64,000 nucleotides of DNA from TMED-70 sp036164085 (GTDB taxonomy: Bacteria; Chloroflexota; Dehalococcoidia; Lucifugimonadales; Lucifugimonadaceae), in assembly GCA_036164085.1 (NCBI GenBank), contig JAYZJV010000021.1, positions 1-64,000 of the forward strand, written 5' to 3'. The translations under genes and the position numbers were made by a program. Below, piece after piece: positions 7,244-16,794 of this stretch (the first letter of the stretch is position 1; each line of letters begins with the position of its first letter). The notes under the pieces were generated by a model. That model searched no databases. It was not told the origin of the DNA and saw only the letters and a program-made list of their open reading frames with translations.

Positions 7244-9826
7244 ATGTTTAATTTTATAAAAAAATTAATAAAAAATTCTAATGAAGAAGAGATCAAAAAT
7301 TTATTTAAAATTGTTGATGAAATTAATTCTTTAGAATCTAAATATTCTTCTTTGAGTGATGAAGAACTGAAAAGTTATACTGAAAAATTGAAAGGAAAAT
7401 ACATATCTCATAAATCTCTTGAAGATATTCTTGTAGATGCCTTTGCCGTGGTGAGAGAAGCTTCTAGTCGATGTTTAGAAATGAGACATTTTGATGTTCA
7501 ACTTATTGGAGGTTTATGTCTTCACCAAGGTAAAATTGCAGAAATGCGAACAGGTGAAGGTAAAACATTAGTAGCTACACTAGCGGCTTACTTGAACACA
7601 TTATCAGGGAATAGTGTCCATGTAGTAACAGTAAATGATTATCTTGCCAAAAGAGATTCATTATGGATGGGGAAAATTTATAATTTTTTGGGTTTATCTG
7701 TCGGATGTATTCAAAATAACGGTTCTTTTGTCCTAGAGAATAATTCTAAAAATGAGCTTGAATTGATAGATTCAAATAGGGAAGAAGTTTATAAGTCAGA
7801 TATTGTATATGGTACTAATAATGAATTTGGTTTTGATTACTTAAGGGACAATATGGCTCAAGAGTCTGAAGAAAAAGTACAACGAAATCTAGATTTTGCA
7901 ATAGTCGATGAAGTAGATAATATTTTGATAGATGAAGCAAGAACTCCGTTAATAATTTCAGGTCCTGCTCCAGATAAAACTCAAGATTATAAAAAATTCT
8001 CTAGAATAGCTTCTAAATTAAATTTAGAGAATGATTATCATCTAGACTCTAAAAGGCAATCTGTAGCTTTAACCGAAGATGGTATTGATAAAGTTGAGAA
8101 AGAGTTAAATATAGATAACCTTTATTCAGAAGAAAATCAAATTTATTCTCATTTACTTGAAAATGCTATAAAAGCTAACAATTTCTATATAAAAAATGAC
8201 CAATATGTAGTTAGAGACTCTGAAGTTATTATTGTAGATGAGTTTACTGGACGATTGATGGAAGGGAGAAGATATTCTGATGGTCTCCACCAAGCAATTG
8301 AAGCAAAAGAATTAGTAAGCATTAAGAGAGAATCTGTAACTTATGCGACTATTACATTACAAAATTATTTTAGACTTTATGGGAAACTATCAGGCATGAC
8401 AGGAACAGCTGCTACAGAAGCAGAAGAATTTCAGAAAATTTATTCTTTGGAAGTTTTAGAAATACCTACTAATAAAGAATCTTTAAGAGATGATTTGCCT
8501 GATCAAATTTATATGACAGAAAAAGCTAAATGGAAGGCAGTAACTGAAAAAATAAAAGAATTAAATTCCAAAGGAACGCCTGTCCTAGTAGGAACAACTA
8601 CAATAGAGAAATCGGAATTCTTATCAAAGTTACTAAAATCTGAAGGCCTTAAATGTAACGTTTTAAATGCAAAACAACATGAATCAGAAGCAAAAATTAT
8701 TTCTGAAGCTGGGGCTCCTAATTCAATAACTGTTTCTACAAATATGGCTGGAAGAGGTACAGATATTATTTTAGGAGGAAACCCAGAAAATTATAAAAAT
8801 CAATCTGATTGGGAAAATAAAAATAAGAATGTATTAGAAGCTGGCGGTTTATATGTACTTGGAACAGAAAGACATGAATCTAGAAGAATTGATAATCAAT
8901 TAAGAGGAAGATCAGGAAGACAGGGTGACCCAGGAATAACACAATTTTTTATTTCAACTGAAGACAGTTTAGTTAAAAGATTCGGAGGAGATAGAATAAA
9001 ATCTGCCATGACGATGTTTAAATGGGATGAAAATGAAGCAGTAGAAAACAATATGATATCAAGATCTATAGAATCTGCTCAATCAAAAGTAGAAGCCTAT
9101 CATTTTGAAATTAGAAAGACCTTAGTTGATTATGATGATGTAATGAACACACAAAGAGATGTTATTTACAAACTTAGGTCAAAGGCTTTATTTTCTGAAG
9201 ATCTAAGTCAAGATATTTTTGAGTACATAGAATCTGAAATGTCTAATTATTTTGTTTCAAACGAATTAAACACAGAATTTGAAAACATAAATAAATTAGC
9301 ATTTTTACGAAGTTATTTTCCAGAAGAAAGTGTCCAAGATCTTACTCTAGCAACTTCATTCAATAAAGATAATTTAATGGAAAAAGCAAAAAGTATCTAT
9401 GATTATAGAAAAGAAAATCTTTCTGAAGAACTATCTAATAAATTGGATAGTCAGATTTTTATACATGCAATTGATTCAAAATGGGTGGAACACCTTACAA
9501 TGATGGATAATATGAGACAATCCATAGGCTTGGAAGCTGTGGGGCAGAGGAATCCTTTAATTCAATACAAAAAAATGGGATTTGATATGTTTTCATTGCT
9601 TATGGAACAAATAAAATCACAAATTGCTAGTGATGCTATAAGAGTCAGTAATATTCAAAAATCTAGAGATAGAACTTATAAAGAACAAAAAAGTAATTTT
9701 GAAGACACTAGAAAAAATATGGAAATGGCCTCAAATAGCGTAAGTAGTTCAAATGGAAATCTTTCTAGAAAAGAGAGAAGAAGGTTAGAAAGATTAGATA
9801 GAAAAAATTCTAAGAAAAGAAAATAA
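7244..9826 (+). CDS. secA: Preprotein translocase ATPase SecA
   Basis: The motor that drives unfolded preproteins through SecYEG. The start ATG at 7244 (860 aa, beginning MFNFIKKLI) fits SecA better than the upstream GTG at 7205, which lies inside prs. The Walker A region MRTGEGKT falls at about residues 100-108, the DEAD-box segment IVDEVDNILIDEAR at about 205-218, and the second helicase domain has TNMAGRGTDIILGG. The helical scaffold and wing domains are present. The protein ends in a Ser-rich linker and a very basic tail (RKERRRLERLDRK) with no Cys/His zinc motif, so the usual SecB/zinc C-terminal module is missing. It lies 10 nt after prs. Confidence 0.96.
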   Translation: MFNFIKKLIKNSNEEEIKNLFKIVDEINSLESKYSSLSDEELKSYTEKLKGKYISHKSLEDILVDAFAVVREASSRCLEMRHFDVQLIGGLCLHQGKIAEMRTGEGKTLVATLAAYLNTLSGNSVHVVTVNDYLAKRDSLWMGKIYNFLGLSVGCIQNNGSFVLENNSKNELELIDSNREEVYKSDIVYGTNNEFGFDYLRDNMAQESEEKVQRNLDFAIVDEVDNILIDEARTPLIISGPAPDKTQDYKKFSRIASKLNLENDYHLDSKRQSVALTEDGIDKVEKELNIDNLYSEENQIYSHLLENAIKANNFYIKNDQYVVRDSEVIIVDEFTGRLMEGRRYSDGLHQAIEAKELVSIKRESVTYATITLQNYFRLYGKLSGMTGTAATEAEEFQKIYSLEVLEIPTNKESLRDDLPDQIYMTEKAKWKAVTEKIKELNSKGTPVLVGTTTIEKSEFLSKLLKSEGLKCNVLNAKQHESEAKIISEAGAPNSITVSTNMAGRGTDIILGGNPENYKNQSDWENKNKNVLEAGGLYVLGTERHESRRIDNQLRGRSGRQGDPGITQFFISTEDSLVKRFGGDRIKSAMTMFKWDENEAVENNMISRSIESAQSKVEAYHFEIRKTLVDYDDVMNTQRDVIYKLRSKALFSEDLSQDIFEYIESEMSNYFVSNELNTEFENINKLAFLRSYFPEESVQDLTLATSFNKDNLMEKAKSIYDYRKENLSEELSNKLDSQIFIHAIDSKWVEHLTMMDNMRQSIGLEAVGQRNPLIQYKKMGFDMFSLLMEQIKSQIASDAIRVSNIQKSRDRTYKEQKSNFEDTRKNMEMASNSVSSSNGNLSRKERRRLERLDRKNSKKRK

Positions 9827-9828
9827 TA

Positions 9829-10536
9829 ATGATCTTATTCAATAAAGAAGAGAAAAAAATCATTGAATCATTTTCTGACATATCTGAAAAAAATTATAAA
9901 TTGAAAATTTTATCTCTAATTGGGAATTGGAAAATCAATAATCGAAATAATTATGATTACTTAATATTAAATGAAGCTTTTAATTGGAAAAGATTAGCAA
10001 TTAAAATTATTGATTACTTTGAGTTTGATGAAAAATTAAATTTATTATTAGTTAAGTGGCTATTAACTCCGCATTTATTTGCAACATTTTCTAAAAACAA
10101 ATTTAGAGAAATTATTGGGTTTGAGAAATATAACTCCCATTTATCTTATTTTTATGGAGTGACGATTGAAAGATGCTTGATTGCTCATGCTGAAGAAGAA
10201 TTATTTAAGAAGCAAATTTCATATGGTAACTTTATAAGATATGAATCAGAAGATGTATACTCAAAAATATATAATATTTCATATAATGAATTGATAGATG
10301 AATTTTTATCAAAAAATAATTTTGATTCAAAAAAATTATCTGAGGTAGAATATGAAAATTTTACTTATTGGTGTTTTAAGAAAAGAATTGAAAATTCAGA
10401 ACCCTCAAAATTAGCTTCAGACACTAAAAAAGGGACTATGTTTTTATATAAATTTTTAGAATCTGAAAATAAAAGAATGACTTCGAGTAAGCATTTTAAA
10501 AATCTTAGGAAAAAAAACATTGATTTTGTTTTCTAA
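9829..10536 (+). CDS. Unknown protein between secA and valS
   Basis: I do not recognise this 235-aa protein. It starts 2 nt after the secA stop and ends 36 nt before the proposed valS start, in the same reading frame as valS and separated from it by tandem TAA codons. It is rich in Lys, Asn, Glu and aromatic residues (several Trp, many Tyr/Phe), with no signal peptide or clear membrane span. It looks like a soluble, mostly helical protein. A basic C-terminal stretch (KHFKNLRKKN) could touch nucleic acid or membrane lipids, but that is speculative. The position in a secA-valS operon suggests constitutive expression. Confidence 0.75.
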   Translation: MILFNKEEKKIIESFSDISEKNYKLKILSLIGNWKINNRNNYDYLILNEAFNWKRLAIKIIDYFEFDEKLNLLLVKWLLTPHLFATFSKNKFREIIGFEKYNSHLSYFYGVTIERCLIAHAEEELFKKQISYGNFIRYESEDVYSKIYNISYNELIDEFLSKNNFDSKKLSEVEYENFTYWCFKKRIENSEPSKLASDTKKGTMFLYKFLESENKRMTSSKHFKNLRKKNIDFVF

Positions 10537-10572
10537 TAAACGAAAAAACAATACAAATTTGGAGGTATTCAA

Positions 10573-13221
10573 ATTTCACAAAATTTCAAAATTGTAAATC
10601 CTAAAGAACTTGCTAAAAGATTTGATTTTAAGGAGAAAGAATCTTTTTGGAGAAAAATTTGGGATGAAAATAATATATATTCAAGATTAGAAAATAAACA
10701 TAGAGATAATTCTTTTGTTATAGATTCACCTCCCCCAACTGTTTCTGGATCTTTACATGTAGGACATATTTTTTCTTATACTCATCAAGATATAATTGCT
10801 CGTTTTAAAAGAATGAATGATTTCAATGTCATATATCCAATGGGATGGGATGACAACGGATTGCCTACAGAAAGAAGAGTTCAAAATATTTTTGGAGTAA
10901 GAATTGATAATAATGTCCCATACATTGAGAATCTAAATGTAGATAAAGAAAAAAAGATAAAAGGCATCTTAAAAGATGATCCTCTTATAATTAATAGAAA
11001 AAACTTCATTGAAATGTGTGAACTTGTTACTCAAAAAGATGAGGTGGTTTTTAAAGATTTATTTAGAAAAATGGGATATTCAATAGACTGGAAAGATGAA
11101 TATTCAACTATAGATTCTAAATCTAGAAGCATTGCTCAATTATCTTTCATTGATTTATTTGCAAAAAAATTAATTTATCAATCTGACTCTCCGACTATGT
11201 GGGATATAGATTTTCAAACAGCAGTAGCTCAAGCTGAGATTGAAGATAGGGAGATTGCAGGAGCTTATCACGATATTAAATTTGGTATAAAAGAATCTGA
11301 TGAAATAATTGTAATTTCTACTACTAGACCTGAACTTTTAGCATCATGTGTCGGAATTACGGCTCATCCAGATGATAAAAGATACAAGCATTTATTCGGC
11401 AAAACTGCAATTTCTCCTGTATTTTTTTCACCAATACCAGTTTTCCCGAGTGAATTAGTTGATATGGAAAAAGGAACTGGAATTTTGATGGTTTGTACAT
11501 TTGGTGATCAAACAGATGTTTTATGGTGGAGAGAAAATTCTTTGCCTCTAAGGCAACTATTCAATTTAGATGGTATAGTCGCCAATATAAATTTTGAAAA
11601 AAGTGAAAAAGATGCAATTTGGAAAAGTGAGAACCCCAAATTGGCAAATAAAAATATAAAAAACATCACTGGAAAAACTTTAAATCAAACAAAAAATATC
11701 ATCATAGAATTACTTAAAGATTCTAATAATTCTGTTGATCAATCTCCTGCTTTAGTTAAGGATCCAGAAAAAATCAAACACCCTGTTCGCTTTTATGAAA
11801 AAGGTGATTCTCCGATAGAATATATATCTTCTAGGCAATGGTTTGTAAAAATAACGGACAAGAAAGATAAACTTTTAGATGCTGGACGTAAAATAAAGTG
11901 GCATCCAGATTATATGTCAAAGCGGTATGAAAATTGGACTGAGAACTTATCTATTGATTGGTGTATAAGTAGACAGAGATTTTTTGGTGTTCCAATTCCA
12001 GTTTGGTATAAACTAGACTCTAAGGGAATGCCTAATTACAAGGATGTAATAATACCTAATAAAGATACTTTGCCTATAGATCCAGAAATCGATTCCCCAG
12101 ATGGTTATTCTGAAAAAGATAGAGGGGCTCCTGGTGGATTTATTGGAGAAAAAGATGTTTTTGATACATGGTTTACATCTTCTTTAACTCCACAAATAGT
12201 TGCTAAATGGGGCACAGGAAAGAATGATGAAATGAAATCAATGTTTCCTATGGATATTAGACCTCAAAGCCATGAAATTATTAGAACTTGGGCTTTCTAT
12301 ACAATTGTAAAATCTATACTTCATAACAACTCTATACCATGGAAAAATGTAATTATATCAGGTTGGATTTTAGATCCTGACAGAAAAAAAATGAGCAAAT
12401 CTAAAGGGAATGTAATTACTCCAATTGAAACTATTGATGAATTTGGATCAGATTCAGTTAGATACTGGGCTGCATCAGCAAGATTGGGGACTGATACCAC
12501 TTATGATGAAAATGTTTTTGTTATTGGTAATAAACTTGTAACAAAATTATTTAATGCAGCAAAATTTGTTTTATCTCATGATTCATTTTTAACAACTAAT
12601 TTAAATGAATTAGACTCATCATTTATAAATGATTTACTAAAATTGGTTGATGATGTAACTAGGCACTATAATGATTATCAATTTGCTCAGGCTCTACAGA
12701 TTACTGAAGAGTTTTTTTGGAATACTTTTACTGATAATTATCTTGAACTTGTAAAAAAACGAGTTTTCAATTCTAATGATGAAGAAAAAGCTTCAGCCGT
12801 TACTTCATTGAGGTTAGGGCTATCAGTAATTCTAAGACTATTAGCTCCTGTTTTACCAACAATAACAGATGAAATATGGTCTTGGTGTTTTTCAGAAGAA
12901 ACACAAACTTCATCTATACATCAATCAAAATGGCCTAAAAAAGAAGAATTTAGTAGATTTAATCAATCAAAGCACAAAAATTCATTAGCAGTTGCAATTA
13001 AGGCTATAAGATCAGTTAGGCAATGTAAGACCTCAGAAGGAATTGGTCTTGGCAAACCTGTAGAAAAAATGAAAATTACAACTAATCAAGATAATCTAGA
13101 TATTCTTGAATTTGTATTTGAAGATTTTTGTAATGCATCAAACTGTTTTAATTTTGAGAAGGAAAACAAAGGGGATGAAAATATATTTGTTGAAATAATC
13201 TCTAAACATGAGGATTCATAA
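10573..13221 (+). CDS. valS: Valyl-tRNA synthetase with apparent ATT start
   Basis: Charges tRNA-Val in the cytosol. The class I HIGH motif appears as LHVGH at residues 61-65 after SPPPTVSGS, and KMSKS at about 606-610. The WDDNGLPTERRVQ segment is that of the archaeal/actinobacterial-type ValRS. The reading frame is open from a TAA at 10537, and the HIGH motif lies before the first ATG (10813), so that ATG cannot be the true start. No ATG, GTG, TTG or CTG exists in frame between the stop and 10813. ATT at 10573 lies 7 nt after GGAGG (10561-10565) and gives 882 aa. The C-terminus shows no long coiled-coil arm of the kind found in standard bacterial ValRS. The convergent RraA gene lies 11 nt beyond. 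Confidence 0.93.
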   Translation: MSQNFKIVNPKELAKRFDFKEKESFWRKIWDENNIYSRLENKHRDNSFVIDSPPPTVSGSLHVGHIFSYTHQDIIARFKRMNDFNVIYPMGWDDNGLPTERRVQNIFGVRIDNNVPYIENLNVDKEKKIKGILKDDPLIINRKNFIEMCELVTQKDEVVFKDLFRKMGYSIDWKDEYSTIDSKSRSIAQLSFIDLFAKKLIYQSDSPTMWDIDFQTAVAQAEIEDREIAGAYHDIKFGIKESDEIIVISTTRPELLASCVGITAHPDDKRYKHLFGKTAISPVFFSPIPVFPSELVDMEKGTGILMVCTFGDQTDVLWWRENSLPLRQLFNLDGIVANINFEKSEKDAIWKSENPKLANKNIKNITGKTLNQTKNIIIELLKDSNNSVDQSPALVKDPEKIKHPVRFYEKGDSPIEYISSRQWFVKITDKKDKLLDAGRKIKWHPDYMSKRYENWTENLSIDWCISRQRFFGVPIPVWYKLDSKGMPNYKDVIIPNKDTLPIDPEIDSPDGYSEKDRGAPGGFIGEKDVFDTWFTSSLTPQIVAKWGTGKNDEMKSMFPMDIRPQSHEIIRTWAFYTIVKSILHNNSIPWKNVIISGWILDPDRKKMSKSKGNVITPIETIDEFGSDSVRYWAASARLGTDTTYDENVFVIGNKLVTKLFNAAKFVLSHDSFLTTNLNELDSSFINDLLKLVDDVTRHYNDYQFAQALQITEEFFWNTFTDNYLELVKKRVFNSNDEEKASAVTSLRLGLSVILRLLAPVLPTITDEIWSWCFSEETQTSSIHQSKWPKKEEFSRFNQSKHKNSLAVAIKAIRSVRQCKTSEGIGLGKPVEKMKITTNQDNLDILEFVFEDFCNASNCFNFEKENKGDENIFVEIISKHEDS

Positions 13222-13232
13222 AGATCTATAAC

Positions 13233-13886
13233 CTATTTTTCCTTTGTATCTAAAATTTTTTTTTTCAGTTCTTCAAATACTCCTGTTTCAAAATCACGAA
13301 CTTCTTTACAGCACTTGAGAGTTTCTTCTGCAATTTCTATTGGAACTCTTGTAATCCCATCAGTGTCTCCAACAATAAGGTCTCCTGGCTTTATAATTAA
13401 ATCTCCAACCTCTACTTCAGTCTGTGTTTCTATCAAATTGAAAGGACCGTGACCCGGTACCCTTCCTGTAGCCCATACAGACATTCCAACTTCTGCAATC
13501 CCTTGGAGATCTCTTATTGAGCCTCCATTTATTACACCTACTGCACCTAACACTTTATGCTTTAGAGCCATTCCATCTCCCATAACAGCTCCTCTTCCTT
13601 TATTTTGTTCAATATCAACAATGACACCTATAACAGGCAAATTTGAGTTATTAATTGCATCATAATATTCATCCCAATCTAATTTTTTCTTTGGTTCATA
13701 TAAAGGAGTAACTTTACATGTTACAGCTATACCAACTACTGTACCAGACTGTAAATGATAGGATTTTAAATCTGGGCCAGAGTAATCAATTTGTTCGTTA
13801 TCATAATTATCAATAGTCATCATTGCATTTTGTACAGTGGCAGAATCATATTCTTTTAATCCATCAATAATATCTCTCAATTCCAT
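13233..13886 (-). CDS. RraA-like / HMG aldolase family protein
   Basis: The 217-aa protein belongs to the RraA-like fold that includes 4-hydroxy-4-methyl-2-oxoglutarate aldolases, often misnamed demethylmenaquinone methyltransferases. The substrate motif INGGSIRDLQG (residues about 115-125) supplies the conserved Arg-Asp pair, and GDLIVGDTDGITRVP provides the conserved Asp and Gly. A class II, metal-dependent aldolase or oxaloacetate decarboxylase role on pyruvate-containing acids is plausible. RNase E regulation is not implied by this branch. It is the last gene of the minus-strand coaBC run, 4 nt after a small unknown gene, and faces the end of valS. Confidence 0.8.
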   Translation of the reverse strand: MELRDIIDGLKEYDSATVQNAMMTIDNYDNEQIDYSGPDLKSYHLQSGTVVGIAVTCKVTPLYEPKKKLDWDEYYDAINNSNLPVIGVIVDIEQNKGRGAVMGDGMALKHKVLGAVGVINGGSIRDLQGIAEVGMSVWATGRVPGHGPFNLIETQTEVEVGDLIIKPGDLIVGDTDGITRVPIEIAEETLKCCKEVRDFETGVFEELKKKILDTKEK

Positions 13887-13890
13887 TCTT

Positions 13891-14145
13891 TTACTCCATT
13901 TCTATATTCAAATCTTCTCCAGGGAAAAATTCCAACCATGGCTGAAAATTTTCTACAAATATTTTTCCTTCTTCAATTGATGATAGTCCCTTTATAGCTC
14001 GATTTGGATCATAGCCTGTAGTTTTAGCTAATGCTTCAATACCTCTTTTGGTTTCCCTTACTCCACCAACAATAAAAATATCTTTTTCTTCGTTCTCTAC
14101 TACTAAATCTAATCCTTTTTTTCTTGTTCTCCAATAAAGTCTCAA
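13891..14145 (-). CDS. Small unknown protein (84 aa)
   Basis: I do not recognise this protein. It is soluble-looking, with a basic N-terminus (RLYWRTRKKG), a short hydrophobic strand (DIFIVGG), a middle segment that could be a helix-turn (GIEALAKTTGYDPNRAIKG) and an acidic end. It lies 9 nt after coaBC and 4 nt before the RraA-like gene, so it is almost surely co-transcribed and translated. The fit between its neighbours and the start ATG at 14145 supports it as a real gene. No function can be proposed. Confidence 0.6.
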   Translation of the reverse strand: MRLYWRTRKKGLDLVVENEEKDIFIVGGVRETKRGIEALAKTTGYDPNRAIKGLSSIEEGKIFVENFQPWLEFFPGEDLNIEME

Positions 14146-14154
14146 TATACTCTC

Positions 14155-15351
14155 CTAATTTATAAACTTTTTAGCCCTATCAAGTATTTTGTGTGCTAGC
14201 TTATTTTTACTCATTAATGGAAGAATTTCTTCACCATCGGAATCAACTAATACAGCCTTGTTATTATCAGACCCAAAACCACTTCCTTCTAAAGTTATAT
14301 CATTAGCAACTATTATTTTACAATCTTTACTTGATAGCTTTTTTTTTGCATTACTCAAAAGGTTTTCTGATTCAGCTGCAAAACCAATTTTAGTTATTTT
14401 AGAGCCATCAATTCCTTTTAAAATATCAGGATTTTTTTCTAATTTAATTGAATTTAAATTATTCTTTTTTATTTTTTCTTTAGAAATTTCTTTCACTTTA
14501 TAATCCGCTACGGCAGCTGACATAATTATTAATTGTGACTTATCTATAAGTTTTTCTATTTCATTTTTCATCTCTATTGCACTGATTGTGGAAATTTTCT
14601 TTATTCCTTCGATTTCTTCATCAGTTTCAATTTTTCCGTGAACTAATGTTACAGAAGCTCCTCTGTCTCTAAGTGCCTTTGCAATTGCAATTCCCATTTT
14701 TCCTGAAGATCTGTTTGAAATATATCTTACTGGATCAATTTCTTCTATTGTTCCTCCAGCTGTTACTATTGCATCAATTTTTTTATAGTCTTTTTTTTTT
14801 GAAAAAGAATCTACAATTTTTTCAAATAAAATATCAGGTTCTGTCATCCGACCAAACTCATTTAATCCAGACGCAAGCCTTCCTTTTTCCGGACCAGATA
14901 TTTGATAATTTAATTCTTTTAATTCATTTATATTTTTTTGTACCTGCTTAGAATTAAACATATCTCCATCCATTGCAGGAGCTACCAACACAGGAGCTTT
15001 GGATGCTAATATACTTCCTACAATTGGATCACTAGAAATACCTAATGATATCTTTGCTATTATATTGGCAGTAGCAGGAGCCACTATGATCATATCTGCT
15101 TTTTTTGCTATTTCTATATGATCAATTGATAAATCAGTTGTAGAATCATAATATCCAGTTATTACAGGATTATGTGTTATCCCTGAAAAAGAAGATTCTC
15201 CAACAAAATTTTTGGCTGATTCAGTTAATATAACTTGAACATTTGCACCTTCTTTTACTAGTAAAGAAGATAAATATATAGACTTATATGCTGCTATTGA
15301 TCCTGATACACATAAAACTAGGTTTTTATTTTTTATTATTTTCTTGCTCAT
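14155..15351 (-). CDS. coaBC: Bifunctional phosphopantothenoylcysteine decarboxylase / phosphopantothenate-cysteine ligase
   Basis: Carries out two consecutive steps of coenzyme A synthesis: ligation of Cys to 4'-phosphopantothenate and decarboxylation to 4'-phosphopantetheine. The flavoprotein CoaC half occupies about residues 1-180, with SGSIAAYKS, the active-site ITHNPVITG and APAMDGDM. The CoaB half follows with VTAGGTIEEIDPVRYISNRSSGKMG, the classic start of that domain, and IGFAAES near the C-terminus. The length of 398 aa is normal. It overlaps the 3' end of coaX by 26 nt, so two successive pantothenate-to-CoA genes are coupled. Confidence 0.96.
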   Translation of the reverse strand: MSKKIIKNKNLVLCVSGSIAAYKSIYLSSLLVKEGANVQVILTESAKNFVGESSFSGITHNPVITGYYDSTTDLSIDHIEIAKKADMIIVAPATANIIAKISLGISSDPIVGSILASKAPVLVAPAMDGDMFNSKQVQKNINELKELNYQISGPEKGRLASGLNEFGRMTEPDILFEKIVDSFSKKKDYKKIDAIVTAGGTIEEIDPVRYISNRSSGKMGIAIAKALRDRGASVTLVHGKIETDEEIEGIKKISTISAIEMKNEIEKLIDKSQLIIMSAAVADYKVKEISKEKIKKNNLNSIKLEKNPDILKGIDGSKITKIGFAAESENLLSNAKKKLSSKDCKIIVANDITLEGSGFGSDNNKAVLVDSDGEEILPLMSKNKLAHKILDRAKKFIN

Positions 15352-16105
15352 ATATGTATTTTAACCCCATAAATGATAATTTTTCATTATAAACGTAATT
15401 TAAATCTAAAATAGGTAGAATTAATTCAGCTCCACCTCCGGTTATTATTAAGGGGCATTCTTTTTTTGGAGAAATTATATTTGAATACTTTTTGAACACT
15501 CCTTTTATTAGCTCAGCATAACCTAGAATAATTCCTGATTGTATAGATTCGATAGAGTTTTCTCCAATAATATTGTCGGGAATTCTTAGTTCTACCGGTC
15601 TTAATAAAGCTGTTGAACTAGCTAAACTATCTGCAGCCATATCTAAACCAGGTATAATTGATCCTCCAATATATTCATTATTTGAGGTAACTGCATTGAA
15701 AACTAAGCAAGTACCTATGTCTATAATAACTGCTGGTGATCCATAAATCTTTATAGCAGCTACACTATCTACAAGTCTGTCAATACCAACATCCTCAGGA
15801 GGATTATATTTGTTCTCTATAGGTAAATCAAAACTGTGGTTAACTATTATAGGATTTTTCTTATTTATTAATTTTGATGCTTTTTCAACAACTTGTGTTT
15901 TATTTGGGACTACAGAACTAATAATTAAATCTAAGTGCCTAGCATCCTTTTCATTAATATTTAGCAAAGATGTTATTGAATTTGCCATTTCAAATTCAGA
16001 TTTATTGTCTTTGGTTGAAATTTTTGCCGTGTTAGTTAATTCTTCGCCTAAAAAAAGACCTATATCAATGCTTGTATTACCTATGTCAATGACTATGATT
16101 TTCAT
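15326..16105 (-). CDS. coaX: Type III pantothenate kinase
   Basis: Phosphorylates pantothenate, the first step of CoA synthesis. CoaX enzymes use a monovalent cation and are not feedback-inhibited by CoA. The N-terminal DIGNTSIDIGL holds the catalytic Asp6. PPEDVGIDRLVDS and IDIGTCLVFNA are the second and third ASKHA-fold motifs, and the C-terminus shows ITGGGAELI. The length of 259 aa is typical. It overlaps coaBC downstream and lies 23 nt after thyX in the long minus-strand run. Confidence 0.95.
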   Translation of the reverse strand: MKIIVIDIGNTSIDIGLFLGEELTNTAKISTKDNKSEFEMANSITSLLNINEKDARHLDLIISSVVPNKTQVVEKASKLINKKNPIIVNHSFDLPIENKYNPPEDVGIDRLVDSVAAIKIYGSPAVIIDIGTCLVFNAVTSNNEYIGGSIIPGLDMAADSLASSTALLRPVELRIPDNIIGENSIESIQSGIILGYAELIKGVFKKYSNIISPKKECPLIITGGGAELILPILDLNYVYNEKLSFMGLKYIYEQENNKK

Positions 16106-16128
16106 TAATTTAACTGATTTTAATTTAA

Positions 16129-16794
16129 TTATAAACTATCAGTCATTGGGAAAATTTTGGAAATAACTAAAGCACAAGCCTTAGCTATTTCAATGTGTTC
16201 TTTTTGAGTTCCATGTCCGGCTCTTAATTGAATATAATGAATCCAACTTCTTAAAGTACCATTCATATATAGTCTGCTTTTTGTATTTCCTTCTGGTAAT
16301 ACTACTCTTGCTTGCTCTTTTGCTATTCCATTATCAATCGCCCATTGATAAGTTTTTAGAGCTTCATCTATTACTTTTTGTTGACGAATATTCCACTTTT
16401 TTTGTAAATCTGAATCATCTATATCTATTGAATTTTGCCTGTTTTTATTGTCTTGAAGCCTTGCTTCTCTGGTAACAAATTCCATATCCTCTGTAGGATT
16501 TGCATATCTTTGACTAAATTCTTGAAAACTAAAACTCCTGTGTCTAAGAATTTGCCTAGCAATATCCCTAGTTGTCTCAATTTCTAAGCAGACATTGACC
16601 ATCTCCAATGGTGACCAATGAGAATTATTTATCAAATATTTAATTAATTTTTCACTAGTTCCAGAATTAAGTTGATTAGAAGGGTTTGAAACTCTAGCAC
16701 AATAAGCAATTAATTCTTGACAATCTTTAAGGCCCATATTTTCAAATTCATTTGATGCCTGTGAGTAGCTAATTAGGGTTACTTTAGAAGTCAT
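16129..16794 (-). CDS. thyX: Flavin-dependent thymidylate synthase
   Basis: Makes dTMP from dUMP using methylene-THF and FADH2, releasing THF directly, so a dihydrofolate reductase is not strictly needed for this step. The defining ThyX signature RHRSFSFQEFSQR runs from residue 84 to 96. The nucleotide-binding segment near the C-terminus includes NGTLRSWIHYIQLR. The length of 221 aa is normal. The start ATG overlaps the end of pdhC by 4 nt. Together with fhs, folD and folP it shows a complete-looking folate one-carbon network. Confidence 0.97.
   Translation of the reverse strand: MTSKVTLISYSQASNEFENMGLKDCQELIAYCARVSNPSNQLNSGTSEKLIKYLINNSHWSPLEMVNVCLEIETTRDIARQILRHRSFSFQEFSQRYANPTEDMEFVTREARLQDNKNRQNSIDIDDSDLQKKWNIRQQKVIDEALKTYQWAIDNGIAKEQARVVLPEGNTKSRLYMNGTLRSWIHYIQLRAGHGTQKEHIEIAKACALVISKIFPMTDSL

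Noticed and set aside
10813..13221. valS as an N-terminally truncated gene starting at the ATG at 10813
   Set aside because: The frame is open upstream and encodes the conserved HIGH region, so the shorter form would be inactive. A non-ATG start explains the data better than truncation.
15810..16166. Plus-strand open frame of 118 codons opposite coaX
   Set aside because: It mirrors a fully conserved kinase gene; the hydrophobic composition is that of antisense translation of AT-rich DNA.
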